Assembly (NCBI GenBank): GCA_964475985.1
Contig: CAYYYP010000001.1
Location: forward strand, 62,001 to 126,000
DNA from: CAYYYP01 sp964475985
GTDB lineage: Bacteria > Bdellovibrionota > UBA1018 > CAYHWW01
DNA: 64,000 nucleotides
Direction of reading: 5' to 3'
In this document: piece by piece, positions 7,202 through 15,420 of the stretch
Layout of the letters: each line of letters begins with the position of its first letter
Numbering within the stretch: position 1 is the first letter of the stretch
Notes under the pieces: model-generated
The model's input: only the letters and a program-made list of their open reading frames with translations
Databases searched by the model: none
What the model was told of the DNA's origin: nothing
Program-made: the position numbers and the translations under genes

Positions 7202-10038
7202 GGAGTCGGAAGCTGGCGCCGAAAGGCATCCAACCGGTTGATGGCCCAGGCCGGGAGCTTTTCTGGATCTGCATCATCACCGTTAACCACGCGGTTGTAA
7301 AATTCATCGGCGAGCGCAGGATCTCGAAGTAACCTATCCATGGAACTAAATAATTTTCGTTCATCGTCATCTGAGCCTGCACGGGCGGGAAGTCGCTCAT
7401 TGCGAGCCGCATGGCGTTCTTGGAAAAATTCGCGTAACGCGTAGGCTGCGGCAGTAATCTCATTAGATTGGCTCGTTTCCTCCGTAGTGCCTTCTGATGC
7501 CATTGATCCCGGAGGCTGCAGCTGGATTACAGATGCCGGGGTAGGCGCGACTGTAGGTGCCGAGCCTGCCACTTCGGCATTTCTTCTGGCTTGTGCTTCC
7601 GAACGCCTTCGCGCCTGCCAGGTTCTCAGTAAAAGACGTCCTTTTAACTTCTTAAGCATTTCTCTGGAGTGCAGTTGATCTAATACGGTCGTATCTGCGA
7701 CTCCAGTTTGAGTAACCGAGTTGATCCGGACATTTTGTTTGATGCGTGCAGGAAACGACGACGAATTGATCCAGGTAATAAAAAAGATATTTTCGTCATC
7801 AATATTTTCGTCATCATCCGTCCTAAAAAAGCCAACATAATCTGCAGAAAATTTACCTAAGGCATTCCTCACAACCCGGCCTAGTTTTTGAATCTCACCT
7901 CTGGCATTTAAAGAGCTAGTTAAATTGACTGTGCAGGTAGCATCCGGAATATCCACACCTTCGTTCACCATATTTACGGTGACTAAATATTGAATTTTTC
8001 CGTCTTCGTAGTCCTGAAGAATTTCCTCTTGTTCCGTCTGGGAAAGCCCTGAGTGGAGCGCAACAAATCTTCGGTATTTTTTATTCTGGAGGCCTATGAT
8101 TCCATCTCGAACATAGGACTCTTCCATTTTCCGGGCGATTCTTTTTACTTCCTCAATGGTTGAGCCGATCACGATGCCTTTTTTTCGAACGGCCGCTTTA
8201 TTGCGAAGCAGATCGACTACGAATGGGTCGTAGTAGGGATTAATGACTTTTCGGTTGCTACGGTTAGTAGTGTCAACCCGCGAGGCTGAAATAAAGAACT
8301 TTTGCCCAGATCCGTCCAACGGTTGAGTATCATAGAGGGTAACCTCATCAAATGGCACCATATCGCCATTACGTTCGGCATTTTCATACTGAGTCGTTAC
8401 GTAATCAATGTTTCGATTGATCGTGTTTTTCTCTGTGGGATCCAAATACGCGGCAGCCGTATCGAGATGCGTCCAAAAGGCGTTCCCCCCTGAAATGCTT
8501 TGTAAGAAATCTTGAAATTCGGGATGCTGAGGGGTTGCCGTAGTTCCATAAAAATAAGCGGGGGAATCCGCATGCCTGGCAATCTGGTCCACCACGCCTC
8601 GGTAGGTTTTAGCGCCCAAGTGATGCACTTCATCAAAGGCAAAGGTGTTCGTCATGGCTCGCAAACGACTTAAAACCGCTTCACTCTCCGCGACAGGCAA
8701 ATCATTCAGCCGGTCCCGCAGACTTTGAATCGTGGTGATTAAAATGACTGGCTTGGTGGCTCGTTCGATGGTGGCCACTAATTCCTGAATGCTCGTTGAA
8801 CCAAATTTCCCACCCCATCTAATCCATTCATATTGGGTACGCTCGGGGTCCAGGGCTCCCATGGAATCATAAAGCTGCTTAGTAATCGCGCGTTGATCGT
8901 TAGCAAGGATGTGCAGTTTTGCGGAAACCTGCCTTACCCGGCGGTTCAGGTGATCAATGGGACTAAGGCCAGCCCTTGCACCGTCGAAACGAAATTCGTT
9001 TCTAAGATTTTGAAACTTTTCGGTTCGGGTGGCCCGTAGGCTCGCTTTACCGCGCGCCAACTGAGCCCGAAGTTCACTGCTAGTGGTGATTAAAACCCTA
9101 GGAGCAGTGCTACCTTCCGCGTCCGCAATGACTTGATCAATATTTTGAGTTGAATCACTGCCATCGCCAAGCCTGACTACGGTATAAGGAAAAGTAGGCG
9201 CCGGATTTGCGAGGGTTCTCGCTTGCGCCATAGCGTCGCTCACTTGAGCGGCAGTCTCAACTTCCACCACAATTAAATTGCGGCGATTATTTTCTAATCG
9301 CCAGGCTAACATTCCACCCATGATGGGCGTTTTGCCGGTGCCGGTAGGTCCAACCAACGTAATGGAAGGGTCACCACGGTTCATGGAGGCGTGAATGACT
9401 TGCAAGGATTCCATTTGGGCTGCTTTCAAGAAAACGGCTGGTTCGCCAAGTAATTCTCGAGTCCGGATGGTGCCAAATGCCGAAGTAATTGAAGGATGCA
9501 ACGGATGCCCACGAAGCAAGCGTTGAATGATAGCGCGGCCTCCATCGGCCAATGCTTCAAAATCGAAATTCCTGGGCACGCTAAGTACGATGGCGTTGGC
9601 CTCAAGCCGTGACGTAGGTTCCGCATCGGTTGATGCGGTCACTTCAATGCGGATTGCGCGGGTTGGTTCGCCGTTTGTGCTGGGGAAGCTTAGAAGCTCA
9701 ATATAGTTTTCCCCGCCACGAACGGTACGATAGTTATTTTCCCGAATCTTAAGGGTTGCCCTTCCCGAAACCCTCATGATGGCACTGAGCGCATTCTGAA
9801 AGGTGGTACGAACTTGAGACTTATAAGTAAAGCCGGTACCGAGGAAACCGGTACCAAAATTCATTTCTGAAAGCGCGGCTTCACATTCATCGGCCGTCAT
9901 GGCGGAGAATTCATCAAAACTCCCTCGGGCGAAACCGGATGCCGGCAATAGACAAATTAAGATCGATAAGCTCAGCACAAGTTTGAGTTTTAAAAAAGAA
10001 TCAGAAATATTTCTATGGATTAGGGAGCGCATAAACAT
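7198..10038 (-). CDS. Exported SF2 DEAD/DEAH helicase, type I/III restriction-subunit-like
   Basis: The protein has 946 residues. It opens with a convincing signal peptide: basic start, LVLSLSILICLLPA, and a cleavage site after GFA at about residue 37. There is no other membrane segment. An N-terminal region of about 180 residues of unknown type follows. The helicase core then runs in order: Walker A GPTGTGKT (about 230-237), motif Ia region, DEVHH (about 469-473), GTTATPQHPE (motif III), a second RecA domain with VALHSGLSQTEQEE and VNEGVDIPDATCTV, and motif VI QKLGRVVRNALG. The C-terminal 180 residues are Ala/Arg/Glu-rich. All ATPase motifs are intact, so it should be an active translocase. 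An exported helicase is very unusual because ATP is absent from the periplasm. There is no methylase or nuclease neighbour, which argues against restriction-modification. Confidence 0.85.
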   Translation of the reverse strand: MFMRSLIHRNISDSFLKLKLVLSLSILICLLPASGFARGSFDEFSAMTADECEAALSEMNFGTGFLGTGFTYKSQVRTTFQNALSAIMRVSGRATLKIRENNYRTVRGGENYIELLSFPSTNGEPTRAIRIEVTASTDAEPTSRLEANAIVLSVPRNFDFEALADGGRAIIQRLLRGHPLHPSITSAFGTIRTRELLGEPAVFLKAAQMESLQVIHASMNRGDPSITLVGPTGTGKTPIMGGMLAWRLENNRRNLIVVEVETAAQVSDAMAQARTLANPAPTFPYTVVRLGDGSDSTQNIDQVIADAEGSTAPRVLITTSSELRAQLARGKASLRATRTEKFQNLRNEFRFDGARAGLSPIDHLNRRVRQVSAKLHILANDQRAITKQLYDSMGALDPERTQYEWIRWGGKFGSTSIQELVATIERATKPVILITTIQSLRDRLNDLPVAESEAVLSRLRAMTNTFAFDEVHHLGAKTYRGVVDQIARHADSPAYFYGTTATPQHPEFQDFLQSISGGNAFWTHLDTAAAYLDPTEKNTINRNIDYVTTQYENAERNGDMVPFDEVTLYDTQPLDGSGQKFFISASRVDTTNRSNRKVINPYYDPFVVDLLRNKAAVRKKGIVIGSTIEEVKRIARKMEESYVRDGIIGLQNKKYRRFVALHSGLSQTEQEEILQDYEDGKIQYLVTVNMVNEGVDIPDATCTVNLTSSLNARGEIQKLGRVVRNALGKFSADYVGFFRTDDDENIDDENIFFITWINSSSFPARIKQNVRINSVTQTGVADTTVLDQLHSREMLKKLKGRLLLRTWQARRRSEAQARRNAEVAGSAPTVAPTPASVIQLQPPGSMASEGTTEETSQSNEITAAAYALREFFQERHAARNERLPARAGSDDDERKLFSSMDRLLRDPALADEFYNRVVNGDDADPEKLPAWAINRLDAFRRQLPTP

Positions 10039-10436
10039 ATGAAAACCACTTAAAGGCGCCGATTGGATTTTTCGGGCCCGGCCGAACAGGTTAAAGACAC
10101 GGTCAAATTTTTTATAAATTCTTTTAGTTTACTAAAGCAGGATAGTCAATTAAAAACTTGCTTTGAGAGAAAACCTATCGAAGAAGGATGAATGGACGGC
10201 TTAAACGACCTTTTAGGGGTGTTTATGGCGCTATAACCACGGAATTCAGCTTTTAGCACTTAGCTCTGGCAAACTTACCATCGACTCGGTTTTAAATATT
10301 TTTAGTTTATGTTAAATTGCCCGACCATGAGGCCAAAATTTCGAATCTTAACCGCTGCGGTTTTTTTAGATCACCGAAACGTTGCATCTTGGGGAAGCGG
10401 CAGCCGGATCCTAAATTTGCGTTTTGAACACTAAGA
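10039..10436. other. 398-nt intergenic region holding the helicase promoter and no convincing gene
   Basis: The right half carries only one small ATG frame (10327-10434, 35 codons) without a ribosome binding site, which I do not support as a gene. The left half holds the helicase leader and promoter. No RNA gene or strong terminator is visible. The region is AT-rich around 10100-10150 and 10290-10325. Confidence 0.6.
10121..10149 (-). promoter_or_regulatory. Promoter of the exported helicase with a palindrome in its spacer
   Basis: Read on the minus strand, -35 TTGACT (10144-10149) and -10 TAAAAG (10121-10126) are 17 bp apart, with a leader of about 75 nt. A short perfect palindrome, TTTAGT-TT-ACTAAA, overlaps the -10 and reaches into the spacer, a typical place for a repressor site. 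The -10 is a weak match. Confidence 0.4.
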
Positions 10437-11114
10437 CTATTTTAGTTCACAACGAACGGAATTTTGCTCGCCTAACTTAATAACGCCATATGCGGGGAAA
10501 AACCGTTGGAAAAACCATGAGCTTTTTGCGTCTTTCACCAACTCCACCTTTTTCTCAGAGAGAACTGAAAGGGTGAGTTTAGGTTGAAAGACCGCTTTGA
10601 ATGCCATGATTTCACATTCTTCCAGGGTCGATTTCTCGGCCTTATTTTTAGGATCGGCCTGAATTTCCAACCTAAATCCTTCGTTGTAAGAAGTTTGGTT
10701 CACGAGCGCGCGTTTGCCTAAGATGATAAGGCTGCGCTGTTTTCGGGAATGAGACTCGTAAAAAAATTGCAGTTTAGAAAACAAAGAAGTGAAGGGGCCC
10801 CTTATTTCGGGCTCGGGCACTGGCGCTGGATTACTCACGGCGGTGCATTTGCAGTAAACACCGGTACTAGCAAAGATTTGGTCAATGACTCCACCCGAAG
10901 CGGCGTAGTTTGCACAAACCTCTGAGCCTGGGGTTTGGGAAAAAGCTGCAAGTGTTTCCGACTCCGTCTTTTCAACTCCCATGCTCCATAAACCATCGTT
11001 ATTGAGGTACGCCTCCCAGCACTTCAAGGAATACGATGGGGAAGCTAAGGCATTCGCCATCAATCCGCCTGTTGCAAAAAACAGTATAGAAATTTTGGCT
11101 AGGTACTTTTTCAT
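10437..11114 (-). CDS. Exported protein of unknown function
   Basis: The product has 225 residues from the ATG at 11114. That start has AGAGGA 6 nt upstream and begins a clean signal peptide (MKKYLAKISILFFATGG, cut after ALA). A longer frame upstream runs into the neighbouring gene and lacks these signals. The mature protein has several cysteines (KCWEAY, VCANY, YCKCT, ECEIM, RCELK), suggesting disulfides in the periplasm. A Pro-rich linker (PAPVPEPE) separates a small N-terminal domain from a beta-rich C-terminal domain. I do not recognise the family. It lies 70 nt downstream of the dikinase-like genes on the same strand and may share their transcript. Confidence 0.75.
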   Translation of the reverse strand: MKKYLAKISILFFATGGLMANALASPSYSLKCWEAYLNNDGLWSMGVEKTESETLAAFSQTPGSEVCANYAASGGVIDQIFASTGVYCKCTAVSNPAPVPEPEIRGPFTSLFSKLQFFYESHSRKQRSLIILGKRALVNQTSYNEGFRLEIQADPKNKAEKSTLEECEIMAFKAVFQPKLTLSVLSEKKVELVKDAKSSWFFQRFFPAYGVIKLGEQNSVRCELK

Positions 11115-11184
11115 GGGAAATCCTCTATTTTTATTGGTGTATAAATATATCGGAAGTCCTGAGGATAACTTTAGGGCAAAGCCG

Positions 11185-13257
11185 CTATTCCATCTCTCCG
11201 ATGGCATCTTCGATTTCCCGCGGCGTTGGACCTGGGGACCTAGGGTGCAGGCGGACCTGCCGAATCATGAACCTCGGTGGCACTGAATCACTCCGACCGG
11301 GAAGCAGGTACCACTCCACATCCAATTCGGTGCGGGTGGTAACAGGTTGGGCAGGATTCTTTGGCCACCGCGCGACGATGGTAGCGAGAAGTCGGTCAAG
11401 CGCATTTAATGATTCAACTGAAAATATTCTACTGTCCCGTAACAAATCCTCAGGTTCTTGCAGAACACGAAGTTCCCCGGAACCCCTTACTGTGACGTTG
11501 AGCACTTCCGGTAATAATCCGGGAAGAGGGGCCGTAACTAGAACTTGATTACCCGGCAGCGCAGCGTGCGTTACTTCAATCAACCCACCTTGCTCAATAT
11601 TAGCAGGAAACCATTTGAGGCGGCTGCCGCCATTAGCAATTTGGGGATTCTCATGGGACGGGTGCACTACGATCGCCATGTCCACATGGGCCTCATCGAT
11701 TTGAAAAGCTCTTCGGGAATACACTGCAGATAGATTATAAAGCGATGCCCCTACTCTCTTAAATGCTGTCTCAATGCTACGTGCACTTAGGTTCTCCGCA
11801 ACTGCAGAGTCATACAACCCCACCCCGCTAAAATGCTCGCCGTCTTCCACGGATGCACTGCTTCGAAAAAGGTAGCCCATGGGGCTGGCGGGAAGGTGCT
11901 TTCTCAAATGCATAACGATCCGCATAAGCAGATCCCCCGTAAGACTTGATGATGTTATGGCGGACCGTACCTCTTCCAACAATTCCGTAGCTTCAAGGAA
12001 GGTCAGAGGCGTTGCTTCACTATCGGAAAAACGCCGCAACTTACTCTGGATGAAGTCATAAAGGGAAACTTCACCGATCTTTGTTTGCCTTAAAAACTCT
12101 GCATAATAATAAAAAGGAATAGCAACGCCCTGGGGAACGGCGTCGGCACCCAGAATGCTCGTTAAAAAGCCCAGATTTGCGGCCTTTGCCCCTACTCGGC
12201 CCGCGTCATTTTGAGAAAGCATATGGAGCGGCAAAATCGCTGAAGAGCTTTCGTCTGGCAACGGTAGTACGATTTTAGGGTGCCGATTTATGGACCTAAG
12301 CGCCGCGAGGTCAATACTTTGTGATGGAGGCGTAATTTTCCAGCTGTGAATGAACTGACCGCCATTTCCTGAAGAGTTCTCATTCGCGGAATCCAGGGCG
12401 GCTTGGAAAAGCACGACTTTCCCATTTAGTTTTCTAAAATTTCTAAGTTTGGTTTCGGGCAAATATACAAAAGGAAACCCCAGCATAGACGAAAATCTTT
12501 GGACGTGACTCAAATCACCATTTGGAGTTTGGGTAATGACCCCGGCAAAAGGTGGCAGATCTTCCGGAACCTGATTCACCACAATCACATCATGGACGGT
12601 GATTTCCCCGGAAGTTAGTTTTGTCTGAATTTCTTCGACATCCACAAAAACCAGGCGACCTAAAGCCCAGCCAGGATTATAGACTTTTGCGTTACCTCGA
12701 CTCACTAATGGAATCGGTTTACCCTCATCGTCGTGGTCACGAGAATATTTGAACCTCGCCCCAGGAATATTGATGTTCTCACTCAACAAACGAGCAACCG
12801 CCCTGATGGAGGGTGAATCGGTAAGCCTCGCTGCGCCCCGAACGTAAAATTCAAATAACGGCTTGGTTCCTTCCAAATTTGGTGTGATGGTTCCATTAAT
12901 AAATTTAGTTTGGCCGTGATCATCCCGAGGTTCAAAAAAATGACTTCCCACGAAACTATGGTGCAGCTCTTCCTTACGTAAAAGAAAGAGCATGGGCCGA
13001 TGATCGCTATCCACCCCAACGACAAACCGTATAATATTAAACCGATCCAGATACTCACGAAAATTTGCGTAGGAGAGGGATGGCCTCATGAGCAAGCCGC
13101 AGTTAGCTAACCTCACTGGGCGCATATTCCGAAAAAGCGGAATCTTTGCCAAATCACCTGCGGCAAAGGAGAGCTCGCCCAGTAGAAATAGGACTAAGGC
13201 AAAAAGTCTAACACCAGCCTTGATTCTTTGGGGAAGCTGCACCCTGGGGAAGAGCAT
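11185..13257 (-). CDS. Exported phosphohistidine/ATP-grasp protein resembling alpha-glucan water dikinase (copy A)
   Basis: The protein has 690 residues. After a signal peptide (LFALVLFLLGELSFAAG) comes an N-terminal domain of about 180 residues of unknown fold. Next is a swivelling phosphohistidine domain with IVVNQVPEDLPPFAGVIT and GDLSHVQRFSSMLGFPFV, His251 being the likely phosphoryl carrier. A PPDK-type ATP-binding domain follows with VGAKAANLGFL (about 355-365), the RSSASVEDG loop (465-473) and a C-terminal DVEWYLL..IRQVR segment. There is no PEP-binding TIM barrel, so it is neither PEP synthase nor PPDK. The order phospho-His then ATP-grasp, and the LSHV core, match glucan water dikinase (GWD/PWD), which transfers the beta-phosphate of ATP to starch or glycogen. 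The substrate is inferred. The neighbouring paralog has the same architecture. Confidence 0.8.
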   Translation of the reverse strand: MLFPRVQLPQRIKAGVRLFALVLFLLGELSFAAGDLAKIPLFRNMRPVRLANCGLLMRPSLSYANFREYLDRFNIIRFVVGVDSDHRPMLFLLRKEELHHSFVGSHFFEPRDDHGQTKFINGTITPNLEGTKPLFEFYVRGAARLTDSPSIRAVARLLSENINIPGARFKYSRDHDDEGKPIPLVSRGNAKVYNPGWALGRLVFVDVEEIQTKLTSGEITVHDVIVVNQVPEDLPPFAGVITQTPNGDLSHVQRFSSMLGFPFVYLPETKLRNFRKLNGKVVLFQAALDSANENSSGNGGQFIHSWKITPPSQSIDLAALRSINRHPKIVLPLPDESSSAILPLHMLSQNDAGRVGAKAANLGFLTSILGADAVPQGVAIPFYYYAEFLRQTKIGEVSLYDFIQSKLRRFSDSEATPLTFLEATELLEEVRSAITSSSLTGDLLMRIVMHLRKHLPASPMGYLFRSSASVEDGEHFSGVGLYDSAVAENLSARSIETAFKRVGASLYNLSAVYSRRAFQIDEAHVDMAIVVHPSHENPQIANGGSRLKWFPANIEQGGLIEVTHAALPGNQVLVTAPLPGLLPEVLNVTVRGSGELRVLQEPEDLLRDSRIFSVESLNALDRLLATIVARWPKNPAQPVTTRTELDVEWYLLPGRSDSVPPRFMIRQVRLHPRSPGPTPREIEDAIGEME

Positions 13258-13344
13258 GGCGGAACGGTTACCATAGGCTTAAGTGCTATATCAATATTAA
13301 TTATTTATGTGGCGTTTGCAATAAGGCGATACGATACGTAAATA

Positions 13345-15354
13345 TTAAAGATCAAACGGAGCTTCTGTCGGCCGCTGAGGATGATCTCTGACTTGACGCA
13401 CCACTAGGCGGCCGGGTCCATCGGCCCCCTCACCAACCACATACCACTCTAAATCGAGGGACTGCCATACTCCCTGCGCAGGGCGCGGCCAATATCTAGC
13501 AATCCTCGCCAAGGCCCGGTTCAGAGACGATAAAAGCTCTGGAGTTAAAATCGTAGTTTGTCCCGACAGAATCTGCCCCTTTTGCGCTCCCCGCCCGTCA
13601 ATGCTCATGCGCAGATTCTCCGGGATCACGCCTAACGACGGGCTTGTAACTAAATCTTGGTTACCCCTTAAAATCGAATGATCGACATCGATCCAATGGG
13701 ATTCCCAAGTCCGCTCAACGCCCCATCGCATGCGACTGACTCCGTTGGCTAACTGCGGTGCTTCATGCGCTGGATGAATGACCACTCCCATGGCAACCCG
13801 AGTTTCATCCATTTGAAATCGGCGCCGCGCATAAAAACCCTTTGGTAAATAAAGCGAAGAAAAAATTTCCTTAAGGGCGCTTTCAAGCGCATCGCCCGTC
13901 AGTTCGGAAATGACCGTGGAGCGATAGAGACCCGCTCCATTAAAATCTTTCCCGTCCTCGGCAGAACTGCTGCTTCGTAACAAATACCCCCTTCCATTTT
14001 CCGGAAGGAACCTTCGCCCGGCCAAAACAATTTCATGGAGCAGACCCCAAGGAATTTGCGCCGCTTGAATTGCACTTCGAATTTGGGACAAAATTTCATC
14101 TTCTTCAAGAAAAGTAAGTGGAGGTCCAGCTGAAGAGGTTAATCTCGCCAACCGTGCATGGATGAAATCGTGGAGAGAAATTTTTTCAACCTTCGCCATG
14201 CTTAGGAATCTTGAATAATAATAATACGGGACCGCCAGCCCGTGGGGAACCGAGTCCTTGCCTAAAACATGATGTAAAAATCCTAGGTTCGTGGCCTTCG
14301 CACCAAAGCGTGTCACATCCATCGGCTCAAGGTCACTGAGAAGCGTCACTCCAGAAAATACATCGTCGATGGCTGGCAAAACTATCGGTCGTTTTGCCTT
14401 CAACGTAAGGAGTGAAGAAAAGTCCGCATTTCCCAAGGGCGGCGTGATTTTCCAAGTGGGAATCTGCGGCCCTAATCCGGCCGTCACTTCATCCAGTGTA
14501 GCGGGCCGGCTCTCAACTTTTAAAATTACGTGCCGTCCATGAAACTTCCGGTAAGGCTCCAGTTGGTCTTCCGGAATATAGACAAATGGAAAATCCATCA
14601 TATGCGCAAAAGAATCCAAATGACTTAATCTTCCCTGAGCTGAAGTCGTAACCACTCCTAGGAAAGCCGGAATATCTTCGGGAACATCATTTAAGACTAC
14701 GATGTCCCGAACATTCAATTCGCCGGTGGCAAGCAGCCTAGGTATATCCACAGAACTTACAAACATCAGCCGACCAACCGCCCAACCGGCATGATAGATC
14801 TCAGCATTTTGCGGAAGCACCTCGGCGGTCGTCTGAATACCGCTATCCAAGTCCCGGAAAGTTACCCCCGGCAAATGGATGTTTTCGGCCAGTAGCCTAG
14901 CAAAAATTGCAAGACTCGCTTCATCGCTAATACTCCGACGTGCACCCCGGAGCTCATACCTAAACATAGGCGGCTGGTCTTCAAAATCCCCTATCAGCTT
15001 TCCGTAAATTAATTTTGTTCTTCCTTTGGCATCAAAGGGCTTTACGAACTGACGCCGAGAAAAAGAGTCATGAAACTCATAACTGCTCAGGAGAAAAAGC
15101 ATTGGCTCATGATTTTCATCGACCGCAATCACAAACCGGATCGTGCCGGACTCGTTCTGGTACTCAGAAAGGTTAGCGGCACTCAGCCTAGGCCGCAAAA
15201 GATGTTCACAATTCGCAAGGCTCACTGGCTCCATGGCATCAAACACGGTCCGCTCAGTGCCGGCAAAACCGATAGTGATCATTGCCCTAAACAGGGCTAA
15301 GCAAGCGAGAAAATACCTAAAAACGACCAAATTAGAACGACGCATGCTTAGCAT
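13345..15354 (-). CDS. Exported phosphohistidine/ATP-grasp protein resembling alpha-glucan water dikinase (copy B)
   Basis: The protein has 669 residues and is a clear paralog of the gene at 11185, with alignable blocks along its whole length (EPVSLANCEHLLRPRLSAAN against RPVRLANCGLLMRPSLSYAN). It has a signal peptide (FRYFLACLALFRAMITIGFAG), then the phospho-His segment GRLSHLDSFAHMMDFPFVYI with His245. The ATP-grasp part shows FGAKATNLGFL, LLRSSSSAEDGKDFNGAGLY and LDLEWYVV..VRQVR. Catalytic signatures are preserved in both copies, so neither looks like a decaying duplicate. It is probably the promoter-proximal gene of a two-gene operon, with 87 nt to copy A. An acceptor other than glucan (another polysaccharide or a small molecule) cannot be excluded. 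Confidence 0.8.
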   Translation of the reverse strand: MLSMRRSNLVVFRYFLACLALFRAMITIGFAGTERTVFDAMEPVSLANCEHLLRPRLSAANLSEYQNESGTIRFVIAVDENHEPMLFLLSSYEFHDSFSRRQFVKPFDAKGRTKLIYGKLIGDFEDQPPMFRYELRGARRSISDEASLAIFARLLAENIHLPGVTFRDLDSGIQTTAEVLPQNAEIYHAGWAVGRLMFVSSVDIPRLLATGELNVRDIVVLNDVPEDIPAFLGVVTTSAQGRLSHLDSFAHMMDFPFVYIPEDQLEPYRKFHGRHVILKVESRPATLDEVTAGLGPQIPTWKITPPLGNADFSSLLTLKAKRPIVLPAIDDVFSGVTLLSDLEPMDVTRFGAKATNLGFLHHVLGKDSVPHGLAVPYYYYSRFLSMAKVEKISLHDFIHARLARLTSSAGPPLTFLEEDEILSQIRSAIQAAQIPWGLLHEIVLAGRRFLPENGRGYLLRSSSSAEDGKDFNGAGLYRSTVISELTGDALESALKEIFSSLYLPKGFYARRRFQMDETRVAMGVVIHPAHEAPQLANGVSRMRWGVERTWESHWIDVDHSILRGNQDLVTSPSLGVIPENLRMSIDGRGAQKGQILSGQTTILTPELLSSLNRALARIARYWPRPAQGVWQSLDLEWYVVGEGADGPGRLVVRQVRDHPQRPTEAPFDL

Positions 15355-15420
15355 GCAGTATGCCGTAACATGCCCTTGCAGGCAGCATCAATAAATTTTA
15401 TTTTATTGCTCCAATGGCCC

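Noticed and set aside
10327..10434. Small ATG frame of 35 codons in the 10-kb intergenic region
   Set aside because: No ribosome binding site, no clear promoter of its own and no signal or motif; a frame this short is expected by chance.
13293..13308. A 16-mer (AATATTAATTATTTAT) repeated at 57871 upstream of another exported-protein gene
   Set aside because: About one chance 16-mer repeat is expected in a window of this size, and more in AT-rich sequence. The two copies also differ in orientation relative to their genes.
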